NCBI GenBank assembly: GCA_027943745.1
Contig: AP025763.1
Location: 1,798,001-1,862,000 of the forward strand
Direction of reading: 5' to 3'
Origin: Neptuniibacter victor
Lineage (GTDB): Bacteria > Pseudomonadota > Gammaproteobacteria > Pseudomonadales > Balneatricaceae
DNA: 64,000 nt
The translations under genes and the position numbers were made by a program. Position 1 is the first letter of the stretch. Each line of letters starts with the position of its first letter. Below are positions 1-8,499 of this stretch, piece by piece. The notes beneath the pieces are model-generated. The model had not been told where the DNA came from. It did not search any database and worked only from the letters and a program-made list of their open reading frames with translations.

Positions 1-236
1 GTTGAGCCACACATTCTGCAGAATTGTAGTCCAAAATCCTGTGCGCTAGAGTAAGTACTAAGAAGTGATTCTCCCTTTAGCCAGGTGAATTGTGAAGGCT
101 GTACAAGGGCGCTGGCTGATGCTTGTGAGCTAAAGGCTTTTCGACAACGTGAGCAGTGACAAGAGGTTGTGTCACCTAACTTACCGGTAACTTGGTAGCT
201 AATTTCTCCACAGAAACACTCTCCGGTAATCGACAT
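1..236 (-). CDS. GFA/CENP-V family zinc protein, 3' part missing
   Basis: The reverse strand reads from ATG at 236 to the window edge without a stop, giving 78 residues. The N-terminus has ECFCGE (C7, C9), then SCHCSRC (C26, C28, C31), and close to the edge CRMCG. This Cys spacing is the zinc-binding signature of the GFA family (glutathione-dependent formaldehyde-activating enzyme and relatives). An AGGGA-type ribosome site precedes the ATG. Most family members have no proven formaldehyde role, so the nearby frmA-fghA genes (4 kb away) are suggestive only. The C-terminal portion lies outside the window. Confidence 0.8.
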   Translation of the reverse strand, partial: MSITGECFCGEISYQVTGKLGDTTSCHCSRCRKAFSSQASASALVQPSQFTWLKGESLLSTYSSAQDFGLQFCRMCGS

Positions 237-544
237 CGATTTTTCCCTATTTGTGAATGACTCAAACGCTCACCATTTACTCGTAAATGACTTGGCTATC
301 GTTGTAAATCTATATGGCGCTGTTGTCAGCATCAAGCCCCATCTGTTTATATGCATCAAAAAGGCTATTAGATTTGGGATCATACGAATATGGCATTGTA
401 TGAGATTAGTCTGCAGTTAATCGAATCAGGGGTGCCAATGTTCAGAGTGGAACGAAGTTAAGGGCACATGATAGTAGTCGAGAAAGTAATCAGCCATATC
501 AGTTATGTGCGAGTGATTACTGTATACAACGGGTCTATTGAACG
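237..544. other. intergenic stretch, no supported gene
   Basis: This 308-base gap separates the GFA-like gene from the binding-protein gene. The only reading frame of note is 28 codons on the minus strand (310-396, beginning MPYSYDPKSN). It has no ribosome-binding site, so I do not call it a gene. It must hold the promoter of the GFA-like gene; no clear hexamers or terminator were recognised. Confidence 0.5.
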
Positions 545-1333
545 TTACTTATCAGGCATAGCTACGGGGATAGTGCTGAGCGTGAAATGGTCGATAATAG
601 CGTCGATCTCTCCGTTCGCCCACATCTCCTTAAGGCTGTGATTCAGTTGTGAAATCAAGGTATCTTTATTCTCTAGGGTAGAGGATTTTGAGATCATGAG
701 GTACGCAGGTCGCGGGGGGTGAACGGGTCTTTCTAACGGCTCGATCATATTAGTGATACCCATATTTCTAGCCGTGAATAGCCCCGCATGTTTACCATTG
801 ATATAGGTATCGATCCTCCCTTTAAGTAGCATGTTTATCCCGCTGACGGTCGTTTGGCTTTCATGGACTGTCAGTACATTATTCTTGTGAGCTTCATCAA
901 ATTCAGGGTTGATGCTATATCCAGCTGTGATGCCAATCTTTTTATCATGTAAGTCTTCTAGTGTATTGAATGTAAAAGACTCGCCCTTGCGGACAAACAC
1001 ACTAAAAATACTCATATGAGTTGGGTATTTAAGGAATGTGGCAAATTTATCTCGCTCGTCTGTTCTATATGCTGAAAATAACCCATCAGCTTTGCCTGAT
1101 TTTATGGAAGATAGCGCTCGTTTCCAGGGTACACACTCTATCGTGTATTGATTTTGTGTGCGTTTAAGGAGCTCTTCTACAATCTTGACATCAATGCCCA
1201 TTGGAACGCCAGATTCGCACCAAGCAAAGGGTTTGAAGTCCATCAGCGTAACAAATTTGATAGGGCGGCTTTCTGCCATAGATAAGCTAGAGAAAGGCAG
1301 AATAAATAGAAAAAGGGCAGTAATAAATTTCAT
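545..1333 (-). CDS. periplasmic solute-binding protein, SBP_bac_3 type
   Basis: 262 residues beginning with a typical Sec signal peptide (hydrophobic run at residues 4-17, probable cleavage after SMA near residue 20). The mature part has the family-3 extracellular solute-binding fold: an opening beta strand with FKPFAW, a substrate-lobe segment ECVPWKRALSSIKSGKADG, and the hinge-return segment LEDLHDKKIGITAGYS. No permease or ATPase gene is adjacent, so it is an orphan. Many orphan proteins of this type in marine gammaproteobacteria have no known ligand. It shares the PWKRA motif with the second orphan binding protein at 10765-11544, which points to related subfamilies. The ribosome site is weak. 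Ligand unknown. Confidence 0.75.
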   Translation of the reverse strand: MKFITALFLFILPFSSLSMAESRPIKFVTLMDFKPFAWCESGVPMGIDVKIVEELLKRTQNQYTIECVPWKRALSSIKSGKADGLFSAYRTDERDKFATFLKYPTHMSIFSVFVRKGESFTFNTLEDLHDKKIGITAGYSINPEFDEAHKNNVLTVHESQTTVSGINMLLKGRIDTYINGKHAGLFTARNMGITNMIEPLERPVHPPRPAYLMISKSSTLENKDTLISQLNHSLKEMWANGEIDAIIDHFTLSTIPVAMPDK

Positions 1334-1448
1334 TTAGTATGTGGCCGTTCTTTAAGAGTATCTCTGAGCGGTTACTTCACAACCCGACTAGTCATTTAAG
1401 CATAGATTGTTTTAGATGATTTATCTGAGATTTGATTGAATGGTTGGC

Positions 1449-1637
1449 TTACTGGGCATTAAGGATCTCTTGAACGTGGCAACTACATTCGCCGCATCTA
1501 GGCTGTACACCGTGAACTGCAAATATCTCACGATATTCATCTTCTCCGAACGCGATAGCGTCTTCAATGTCTGCAATATATAGATCGTTGCAGGTACAGA
1601 CTAGAGATGGATCTTTAGCTTTTCTATCGATATTCAT
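1449..1637 (-). CDS. bfd: bacterioferritin-associated ferredoxin
   Basis: 62 residues with four cysteines in the Bfd [2Fe-2S] arrangement: CTC near residue 15 and CGEC near residue 48, separated by the helix containing DIEDAIAFG. Bfd proteins bind bacterioferritin and pass electrons into it to release stored iron. No bfr gene lies in the window, so the partner must be elsewhere. The gene stands alone between a binding-protein gene and a GGDEF gene. A strong Fur-box match lies 33 bases upstream of the start, fitting the usual iron-starvation induction of bfd. Confidence 0.85.
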   Translation of the reverse strand: MNIDRKAKDPSLVCTCNDLYIADIEDAIAFGEDEYREIFAVHGVQPRCGECSCHVQEILNAQ

Positions 1638-1669
1638 TTGAGTAACACACTATTGGTAACAGAGCAGAG

Positions 1670-1682
1670 GATAGTAGTTATC
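1670..1682 (-). promoter_or_regulatory. candidate Fur box upstream of bfd
   Basis: GATAGTAGTTATC matches the 13-base core of the Fur consensus (GATAATnATTATC) at 11 of 12 defined positions and is nearly palindromic. It lies 33 bases before the bfd start, within the region expected for the promoter. Iron-dependent repression of bfd by Fur is well known in other proteobacteria. Binding here is inferred from the match only. Confidence 0.55.
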
Positions 1683-1749
1683 TATTGTGTAAATTTATAG
1701 CGAATAAAATGCATCTGAACATGAATGAGGTGAGGGTTGGTGCCGTTTG

Positions 1750-2727
1750 TTACGGTTGATTCTTTTGCTTGTGTTTGTAGTGATACATATTTTTGTCAGC
1801 TTCTAAGACCAGTTCTTCTAAGTTGATCTCATGAATTTGGTTCTTAAATGAATAACCATAACTTAGTGCGGCTAGTGATAATTTTGAATTGGAGGAAGTG
1901 AGTTGTTGAAATCGATCGGCCAATCTTATGCAGAACTCTTCGGTTTGTGTTGCGCTTTGGGTTAGCAGCATAACGAGGAACTCGTCTCCGCCTACACGTG
2001 CAATAATATCGCTATCGCGACAATAGGTTTTAAGCAGCGATGAGAGTGTAATCAGACAGTCATCACCTGCTTGATGTCCATGCAGGTCATTAATTGACTT
2101 CATGTTATCGATATCTAAATACACAATACTAATATCTTTATCGAATCGTTTAGCATCTTTAAGACGTTGCTCTGCTAGATGGTTAAAGCCACGTCGATTG
2201 TTTATCTGAGTGAGTTCATCAGTTAGTGCGAGATTCTTAATTTCTTCATAATCAAATATCATCTGTAAGTCTGCATTGATCAGGTTACGGAACTGCTCTA
2301 ACAGTTTGATAAGGGATGAACTGTAGTGAGTGCTTTTAGTATCAATGATGCAAATTGTGCCGAATAGTTTGCCGTCAGGCCAAAGCAAAGGGAGACCGCA
2401 ATAAGAGCGTACGGGCCCATTTTCTACCGGATCGGCTTTTTTCCATTCGGCAGAGGCTTGTGCATCATCAACATAAAGGCCTTCACCTGTTTCCATTATT
2501 TTTCGACAGAAGCTTTTCATCTCCCACGGCCAACTTGAATTACGCTCTAAGAAGTTATCCGGGTTAGTACTTGCAGCAACGGCATTGAATTCATCCTGTC
2601 TAAACTGGACGATAGTGCCACAAGCAGAATCGTAAAGTTCGGACATTAAATCGACAGTCGTTTGCCATTTATTCAGATCAACCGAGGGGTGTGGATTGCG
2701 GGAAATACATGCTTGAGTATCAATCAT
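1750..2727 (-). CDS. GAF-GGDEF diguanylate cyclase
   Basis: 325 residues. The N-terminal half (about 20-150) is a GAF-type sensor domain with the family segment YCGLPLLWPDGKLFGTICI. The C-terminal half (about 165-320) is a GGDEF domain with intact signature RVGGDEF near residue 245 and an RxxD inhibitory site (RDSD) five residues before it. It should therefore make cyclic di-GMP and be product-inhibited. There is no signal peptide or membrane segment, so it is cytoplasmic. The second half of the domain keeps SYGYSF and ADKNMYHYK. It stands alone; the ligand of the GAF domain is unknown. Confidence 0.88.
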   Translation of the reverse strand: MIDTQACISRNPHPSVDLNKWQTTVDLMSELYDSACGTIVQFRQDEFNAVAASTNPDNFLERNSSWPWEMKSFCRKIMETGEGLYVDDAQASAEWKKADPVENGPVRSYCGLPLLWPDGKLFGTICIIDTKSTHYSSSLIKLLEQFRNLINADLQMIFDYEEIKNLALTDELTQINNRRGFNHLAEQRLKDAKRFDKDISIVYLDIDNMKSINDLHGHQAGDDCLITLSSLLKTYCRDSDIIARVGGDEFLVMLLTQSATQTEEFCIRLADRFQQLTSSNSKLSLAALSYGYSFKNQIHEINLEELVLEADKNMYHYKHKQKNQP

Positions 2728-2887
2728 TGGTTAATCACCACTACTGTTAGGTATGAATATGATTGACCTAACTCCATGGTCTTAGCAATCGCTATTTATC
2801 ATCTGTCTTAACTAATAAGTAACTATTAGTTTAGTATGGTTTCAGATTAGAGCAGGTTGTAATAGTTAAGTTCAGATTTATATAACC

Positions 2888-3520
2888 ATGATAAGTAGAG
2901 TAAAGGGTATGAACATACAGTTAAGGTATATTTGGGTTACGATATTCGTCGCTGTGTTTATCTGGTCTGCAATCGACCCTAAAGACATATTTACTTGGTT
3001 TTTAGAAGTGCTGCCAGCCGTAATCGGCGCGGTGATACTCTTAGTCACTTACAACCGTTTTCGGCTAACCACGTTGTTATATAGCTTTGTTCTTGTTCAT
3101 TGCATCATTCTGATGGTCGGTGGACATTACACTTATGCTGAAGTCCCTCTCTTTGACTATATTCGAGATATAACGAGCTCTGAAAGAAACAGTTACGATA
3201 AAGTTGGCCATTTTGCGCAAGGGTTTGTCCCTGCGCTTATCGCACGAGAGGTGTTGCTGAGGAACGCCGTTGTCAAAGTAGGGGGCTGGTTAAATCTATT
3301 TGTAGTGTCGATCTGCCTAGCGTTTAGTGCTTTTTATGAGCTAATTGAATGGTGGGTGGCGTTGGCAACCGGTGAAAATGCAGAAGCATTTTTAGGTACG
3401 CAAGGGTATGTATGGGATACTCAGTCGGATATGGGCTTTGCACTGTTAGGTGCAATAATCTGTCTGCTTATATTACCTCGCTTTCATGATCGGCAACTGG
3501 TGAAGTTCTTAGATCATTAA
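2888..3520 (+). CDS. DUF2238 (YjdF-like) inner-membrane protein
   Basis: 210 residues, with about five to six predicted transmembrane helices. It has the family segments GGHYTYAEVPLFD (near 77-90) and DKVGHFAQGFVPALIAREVLL, and a C-terminal YELIEWWVALATG followed by TQGYVWDTQSDMG. These acidic and His motifs between helices are typical of DUF2238/YjdF. Function is unknown. The start given is the first ATG; an internal ATG seven codons on (2909) has GAG eight bases ahead and could be the real start. It is a single gene, convergent with the LysR gene that follows. Confidence 0.8.
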   Translation: MISRVKGMNIQLRYIWVTIFVAVFIWSAIDPKDIFTWFLEVLPAVIGAVILLVTYNRFRLTTLLYSFVLVHCIILMVGGHYTYAEVPLFDYIRDITSSERNSYDKVGHFAQGFVPALIAREVLLRNAVVKVGGWLNLFVVSICLAFSAFYELIEWWVALATGENAEAFLGTQGYVWDTQSDMGFALLGAIICLLILPRFHDRQLVKFLDH

Positions 3521-3525
3521 GTTGG

Positions 3526-4398
3526 TTAAAGTGCCAAATGGTCAGCGATATAATCTATTAACATTCTGACTTTAGGCGATACATAGCGGTTGTGCGGATA
3601 AAGGGCCCAAATCCCTTCGTCTATGGGTTGGTGTTTTTGCAGTAACGGAATTAACGCTAAACTCTCGATATGGGGCTGAACGTAATAGTCTGGAAGTTGA
3701 ACAATACCAAGTCCTTTAAGCGCTGCATCCAGTAGGGCTAGGCCACTATTGCAGCTTAGTTTTCCGCGTATTTTTATATTACGCTCAAGATTATTTTCCT
3801 GAAAGCGCCAATACTGTAGCGTTCCTTGAAGACAGTTATGTTGATCTAGTTCTGCTAGTACGTGTGGTTCCCCATTATTGGCAAGATACTCGGGTGAAGC
3901 GCATACATATAACTTTCGTGATGCTAACCGTTTAGCCATCATTGATGAATCGTCTAACTTCCCAAGCCGAATGGCTAAGTCAAACCCTGAATCGACTAGA
4001 TCTATCTTTTGATTGGTAAACAGACACTCGATGGATAGTTCGGGGTAAAGGCGTGCAAAATCATTAATGATCGGTGCAATTCTGCTTTCACCAAAGGTTG
4101 TGGGCGCGGTGATGCGCACTTTCCCTTTAGGCGTGCCTTGGAGTTGTGTTAGTGCGCGTTCTGCCTCCTCAAGTCCGTCTAGTAGCTGTCTACAGTGTTG
4201 ATAATAGATACTACCGGCTTCTGTAATCGATACCTTTCTTGTTGTTCTGTAGAACAGTTTGGTACTTAAGCGCTTTTCAAGTGCACTCACCTGGCGACTG
4301 ACTTGTGCGGTAGATATATTTAATTGCTGGGCGGCCGCTGTAAAGTTCTCTGTTTCAGCCACAGCAACAAACTCAGTGATACCTTGCCAATCGAACAT
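3526..4398 (-). CDS. LysR-family regulator, divergent from frmA
   Basis: 290 residues. An N-terminal winged helix-turn-helix (about 1-60, with FTAAAQQLNISTAQVSRQVSALEKRL) is followed by a LysR substrate-binding domain from about residue 90. It is transcribed away from frmA with 120 bases between starts, the usual arrangement for a LysR protein controlling its neighbour. It may therefore regulate formaldehyde detoxification, though E. coli uses FrmR instead. The stop lies just after the convergent DUF2238 gene. Effector unknown. Confidence 0.85.
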   Translation of the reverse strand: MFDWQGITEFVAVAETENFTAAAQQLNISTAQVSRQVSALEKRLSTKLFYRTTRKVSITEAGSIYYQHCRQLLDGLEEAERALTQLQGTPKGKVRITAPTTFGESRIAPIINDFARLYPELSIECLFTNQKIDLVDSGFDLAIRLGKLDDSSMMAKRLASRKLYVCASPEYLANNGEPHVLAELDQHNCLQGTLQYWRFQENNLERNIKIRGKLSCNSGLALLDAALKGLGIVQLPDYYVQPHIESLALIPLLQKHQPIDEGIWALYPHNRYVSPKVRMLIDYIADHLAL

Positions 4399-4442
4399 GA
4401 TGATTCCTGTTGATTATTGCTAAATGGTAAAAGTAAATTTCA

Positions 4443-4456
4443 TAATTGCATAATTA
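4443..4456. promoter_or_regulatory. candidate LysR operator dyad
   Basis: TAATT-GCAT-AATTA, a perfect five-base dyad, lies midway between the divergent LysR and frmA starts. It is AT-rich with the interrupted-palindrome shape of LysR sites. It may simply be part of an AT-rich promoter, so confidence is low. Confidence 0.3.
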
Positions 4457-4491
4457 TAACTTCTGAGTAATTAACTACAATCTAGCTATAA

Positions 4492-5649
<1,158 letters not shown>

Positions 5650-5657
5650 ACGTGGCT

Positions 5658-5692
5658 ACGAGGTTCTCAGTTTGAGAGCCTCGTTAGTTTTA
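5658..5692 (+). terminator. strong hairpin between frmA and fghA
   Basis: An 11-base-pair stem (5658-5668 with 5674-5684, one G-U pair) closes a five-base loop and is followed only by TAGTTTTAG. The stem is strong but the U tract is poor. It could be a leaky terminator, an mRNA-stabilising structure or a processing site that lowers fghA relative to frmA. Confidence 0.45.
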
Positions 5693-5721
5693 GTCAGCAA
5701 TAGTTGAAGGGGTGTGCGGAT

Positions 5722-6570
5722 ATGAGCGTTGAATTGTTAAATCAAAACAGATCTTTTGGTGGGTGGCTTAAGCAGTACAGTCATCAATCCACAGCGGTAA
5801 ATTGCGATATGCGCTTTAGCATCTTCTTACCGCCTCAGGTCAGTGAAGGCAAAAAAGTACCCGTTGTATATTGGTTGTCAGGATTAACCTGTACCGATGA
5901 GAACTTTATGCAGAAATCAGGGGCTCAACGGATTGCAGCAGAGTTAGGCATAGCGATTGTGGCTCCAGATACAAGCCCTAGAGGTGATGATGTACCTGAT
6001 GACCCGGACAACGCTTATGATCTAGGTAAGGGTGCTGGTTTTTACGTCAACGCGACTGAAGCGCCATGGGACACTCACTATCAGATGTACGATTACATAG
6101 TGACAGAGCTTCCTGAACTCATAGAAACCGTATTTCCAGTAACGGCGCTGCGTTCTATTACAGGACATTCAATGGGTGGCCATGGTGCATTAATGATCGC
6201 CCTTAGAAATAATCAGCGTTACCAGTCTGTATCTGCATTTAGTCCAATTAGCCATCCAAGTAAGTGCCCATGGGGGCAAAAAGCTTTCTCAGCCTATCTA
6301 GGAAAAAGCGTAGTGCAGTGGAAGCAATATGATGCTTGTGAGCTTTTGAAAGAAGGGAAAGTGTTAATTCCTGCGTTAGTAGATCAAGGTAAAGCCGATG
6401 ACTTTTTACAGGAACAGCTGAAACCTGAACTGCTTTTAGAGGCGGTCAATGATAATAAAGCTACTTTAGATCTAAGAATGCACGAAGGCTACGACCATAG
6501 TTATTTCTTTATAGCGAGTTTTATTGAAGACCATCTGCGTTTTCATGCCAAGCATTTAGGTATTTCGTGA
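5722..6570 (+). CDS. fghA: S-formylglutathione hydrolase
   Basis: Alpha/beta hydrolase of the esterase D family, 282 residues from the ATG at 5722. That ATG is preceded by AAGGGG nine bases upstream; an in-frame TTG at 5704 lacks such support. The nucleophile motif GHSMGG places Ser near residue 150. The remaining triad is likely the Asp in LVDQGKADDF and the His in EGYDHSYFF. The LSGLTCTDENF segment (about residue 53) is the usual oxyanion-hole region. The enzyme hydrolyses S-formylglutathione to formate and glutathione, directly after FrmA in the pathway. Confidence 0.95.
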   Translation: MSVELLNQNRSFGGWLKQYSHQSTAVNCDMRFSIFLPPQVSEGKKVPVVYWLSGLTCTDENFMQKSGAQRIAAELGIAIVAPDTSPRGDDVPDDPDNAYDLGKGAGFYVNATEAPWDTHYQMYDYIVTELPELIETVFPVTALRSITGHSMGGHGALMIALRNNQRYQSVSAFSPISHPSKCPWGQKAFSAYLGKSVVQWKQYDACELLKEGKVLIPALVDQGKADDFLQEQLKPELLLEAVNDNKATLDLRMHEGYDHSYFFIASFIEDHLRFHAKHLGIS

Positions 6571-6620
6571 GATTGTGAATGGGTCTGCTCTATTTGAGAC
6601 TTAATCGGCTTCAAATATAG

Positions 6621-6650
6621 GAGGGGGAGATCAAACATATCTCCCTCTTT
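6621..6650 (+). terminator. probable terminator after fghA
   Basis: GGGAGAT (6625-6631) pairs with ATCTCCC (6639-6645), extended by weaker outer pairs, and is followed by TCTTT. It lies 50 bases after the fghA stop and before the convergent LysE-type gene. The U tract is short. Confidence 0.5.
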
Positions 6651-6708
6651 ATGTGCATTAACATGACTAAGTAAGTACCTAGTAGGCAGGGTTTACTGGA
6701 GAGGCTGC

Positions 6709-7329
6709 TCAGTGGCGACCGATCAGATAAAGTCCTGCTGCTGCCATGATAGATCCCGCTCCTCGATTTAAGCGCTTGACCGCTGGTTCAGATTTAAACC
6801 ATCTGCGCGCTTTACTAGCAAAGTGGGCAATTAGCATGAGCCCCAGCATCAGACCAACGAGGGTTAGGAACGCTGCGAGTGCGATATCTAGGTTATTGAG
6901 AGATGATAGATCCATAAACGTCGGTAAAAACGCGATATAGAACAGGATGACTTTAGGGTTAGAGGCAGAAATAAGAAAGCCTTGTATAAAGCCTGCAATA
7001 CCACCGGTCTTTTTGTTATCGCCAGCCTCAGATGCTGAAAGATCCAAAGGGGCGTTCCACATTTTCCAGCCTAGATATAATAGATAGAGTGCGCCTACGA
7101 TCCTGATGACAGTAAACAGTTCACTCCAATTAGTGGCGATAACGGCCAGACCATAACAAGCAGCGACTAAATATAGAATATCGCTAACGGTCATACCTAG
7201 TGCAAGCATAATACATGATGCTGACCCTTTGACCATTGCTCTCGCAAGAATAGCGAACACGCCAGGTCCTGGAGTAATACCAAAAATAAAGACAGCGATA
7301 AAAAAAGAGATGGCACTTTCAGGTGTCAT
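6709..7329 (-). CDS. LysE/RhtB-family exporter
   Basis: 206 residues, about six transmembrane helices, the normal size for the family. The N-terminus has the signature FGITPGPGVFAILARAM (residues 15-31), and the middle has GALYLLYLGWKMW, both diagnostic of LysE/RhtB amino-acid and homoserine-lactone exporters. These inner-membrane proteins export amino acids or derivatives; the substrate cannot be read from sequence. It is a single gene convergent with fghA and downstream of the flagellin gene on the other strand sense. No adjacent regulator is present. Confidence 0.88.
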   Translation of the reverse strand: MTPESAISFFIAVFIFGITPGPGVFAILARAMVKGSASCIMLALGMTVSDILYLVAACYGLAVIATNWSELFTVIRIVGALYLLYLGWKMWNAPLDLSASEAGDNKKTGGIAGFIQGFLISASNPKVILFYIAFLPTFMDLSSLNNLDIALAAFLTLVGLMLGLMLIAHFASKARRWFKSEPAVKRLNRGAGSIMAAAGLYLIGRH

Positions 7330-7425
7330 GTTTGGTCTCTAAACGTTATGAATAGCATGGGATTGATGGCGCTCCATGAAAATGGGCTACAAAAACATCT
7401 TATAACGCATTAAAGGCGACTTACG

Positions 7426-8232
7426 CTAGTTTCCGAGTAAATTAAGAACTAAACCTCGATTGGCGTTGGCTTGTGCTTGTATAGCAATACCCACCTCTTG
7501 TTGGAGTAGCTGTGCCGAACGCTCAGAGATCGTTTTAGCGTAATCAGTATCTCCAATTCTAGAGGCCGCTTCCGATTCGTTTATACTGCTTTCCGAAAGC
7601 CGGTTGATGGTACTATCTAAGCGATTGAGGTTTGCTCCGATATCACCGGAAGCTGTGTTGAGTGTTTCTTGGGACTGGTCGATAATATTTAATGCTTCAC
7701 TGCTTGAGATATCAATAGAAAATAAACCAGCGTTCTCAAATTCCTCAGAGAGGTTGAAGGTCGTAACGTTTTGAGAATCTTCAGAGCCAGGTCCTGTTTG
7801 TAATCTCAACTCTCCAGATTCGTTGAGCAGTGATTGGTCATTGAAGTTAGCACTGCCTAAGGTATCTTTAACGCCTTCTAGGAGTGAATCGGCTTGTTTT
7901 TGCAATGCCGCTCTATCTTGATCATTTAAGGTGCCATTTTGGGCTTGTATAGAGAGTTCTCTTACCTGTTGCAGGGAATCATAAACTTGATTAACTGCCC
8001 CATCTGCAATTTGCAAAGCTGATACGCCATCTAGACTATTTTTGATGGCAGTATTATTCCCAAGGGTTTGGCCTTGTAGCTGGAGAAAAACTTGCAAGCC
8101 CGCGGGATCAACAGCCGCATTGTTGATACGTTGCCCCGAGCTAAGCTGTTGGTTGCTTTCGTTTAATCTATTTTGTACTTGATTGAATTGATTAAGCGAA
8201 TTTGAGGCAGAACCTGAAATGCTAATTGACAT
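7426..8232 (-). CDS. solitary flagellin-like protein
   Basis: 268 residues from the ATG at 8232, which has AGGAG eight bases ahead; an upstream in-frame ATG at 8259 lacks a site. The N-terminal flagellin coiled-coil (NSLNQFNQVQ, then LSSGQRINNA) and the C-terminal helix (LLQQEVGIAIQAQANANRG) are both recognisable, so it should polymerise. Two conserved spots differ: AAVDPAGL replaces the usual AADDAAGL, and NANRGLVLNLL replaces the common NxxPxxVLxLL. The central domain is very short. No other flagellar gene is nearby. It is probably an accessory or divergent flagellin rather than the main one. Confidence 0.82.
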   Translation of the reverse strand: MSISISGSASNSLNQFNQVQNRLNESNQQLSSGQRINNAAVDPAGLQVFLQLQGQTLGNNTAIKNSLDGVSALQIADGAVNQVYDSLQQVRELSIQAQNGTLNDQDRAALQKQADSLLEGVKDTLGSANFNDQSLLNESGELRLQTGPGSEDSQNVTTFNLSEEFENAGLFSIDISSSEALNIIDQSQETLNTASGDIGANLNRLDSTINRLSESSINESEAASRIGDTDYAKTISERSAQLLQQEVGIAIQAQANANRGLVLNLLGN

Positions 8233-8258
8233 AAACGAACTCCTATCTTTCTGAGTCA

Positions 8259-8264
8259 ATTATA
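8259..8264 (-). promoter_or_regulatory. -10 element of the flagellin promoter
   Basis: TATAAT on the minus strand sits 27 bases before the flagellin start, leaving a short leader with the ribosome site. No good sigma-70 -35 box is at the right distance. The surrounding TCAA...CCGACTA loosely resembles a sigma-28 promoter, so either class is possible. Confidence 0.35.
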
Positions 8265-8311
8265 GTCGGTGAATTGATCTGTTGTGTTGATTTTTGTTCA
8301 AGCAGGCAAAT

Positions 8312-8338
8312 GAAAAAATGGCGTACTAAGTACGCCAG
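8312..8338 (-). terminator. terminator after the anion permease
   Basis: TGGCGTAC-TAA-GTACGCCA is a perfect eight-pair hairpin (8319-8337). Read on the minus strand it is followed by TTTTTT. It would end transcription from the permease gene whose stop is at 8500, leaving a 160-base 3' untranslated region. That region also contains a second small hairpin (GAGTGTC/GACACTC at 8365-8383). Confidence 0.7.
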
Positions 8339-8499
8339 AAATCTTGCAATGGAATATTAACGGAGAGTGTCTATATGACACTCAAGCACTCTAGGAGAAA
8401 GAAGCAAACCGCAGAGTGGTCTTCGATCCTAAATAGAATAACGTCCTCTTGAAATAATCCCTTAGTTTCATCATAAATAATGCAGGTATTCTCGATTAA

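Noticed and set aside
310-396. 28-codon minus-strand frame in the first intergenic gap
   Set aside because: No ribosome site and too short to support; could be chance.
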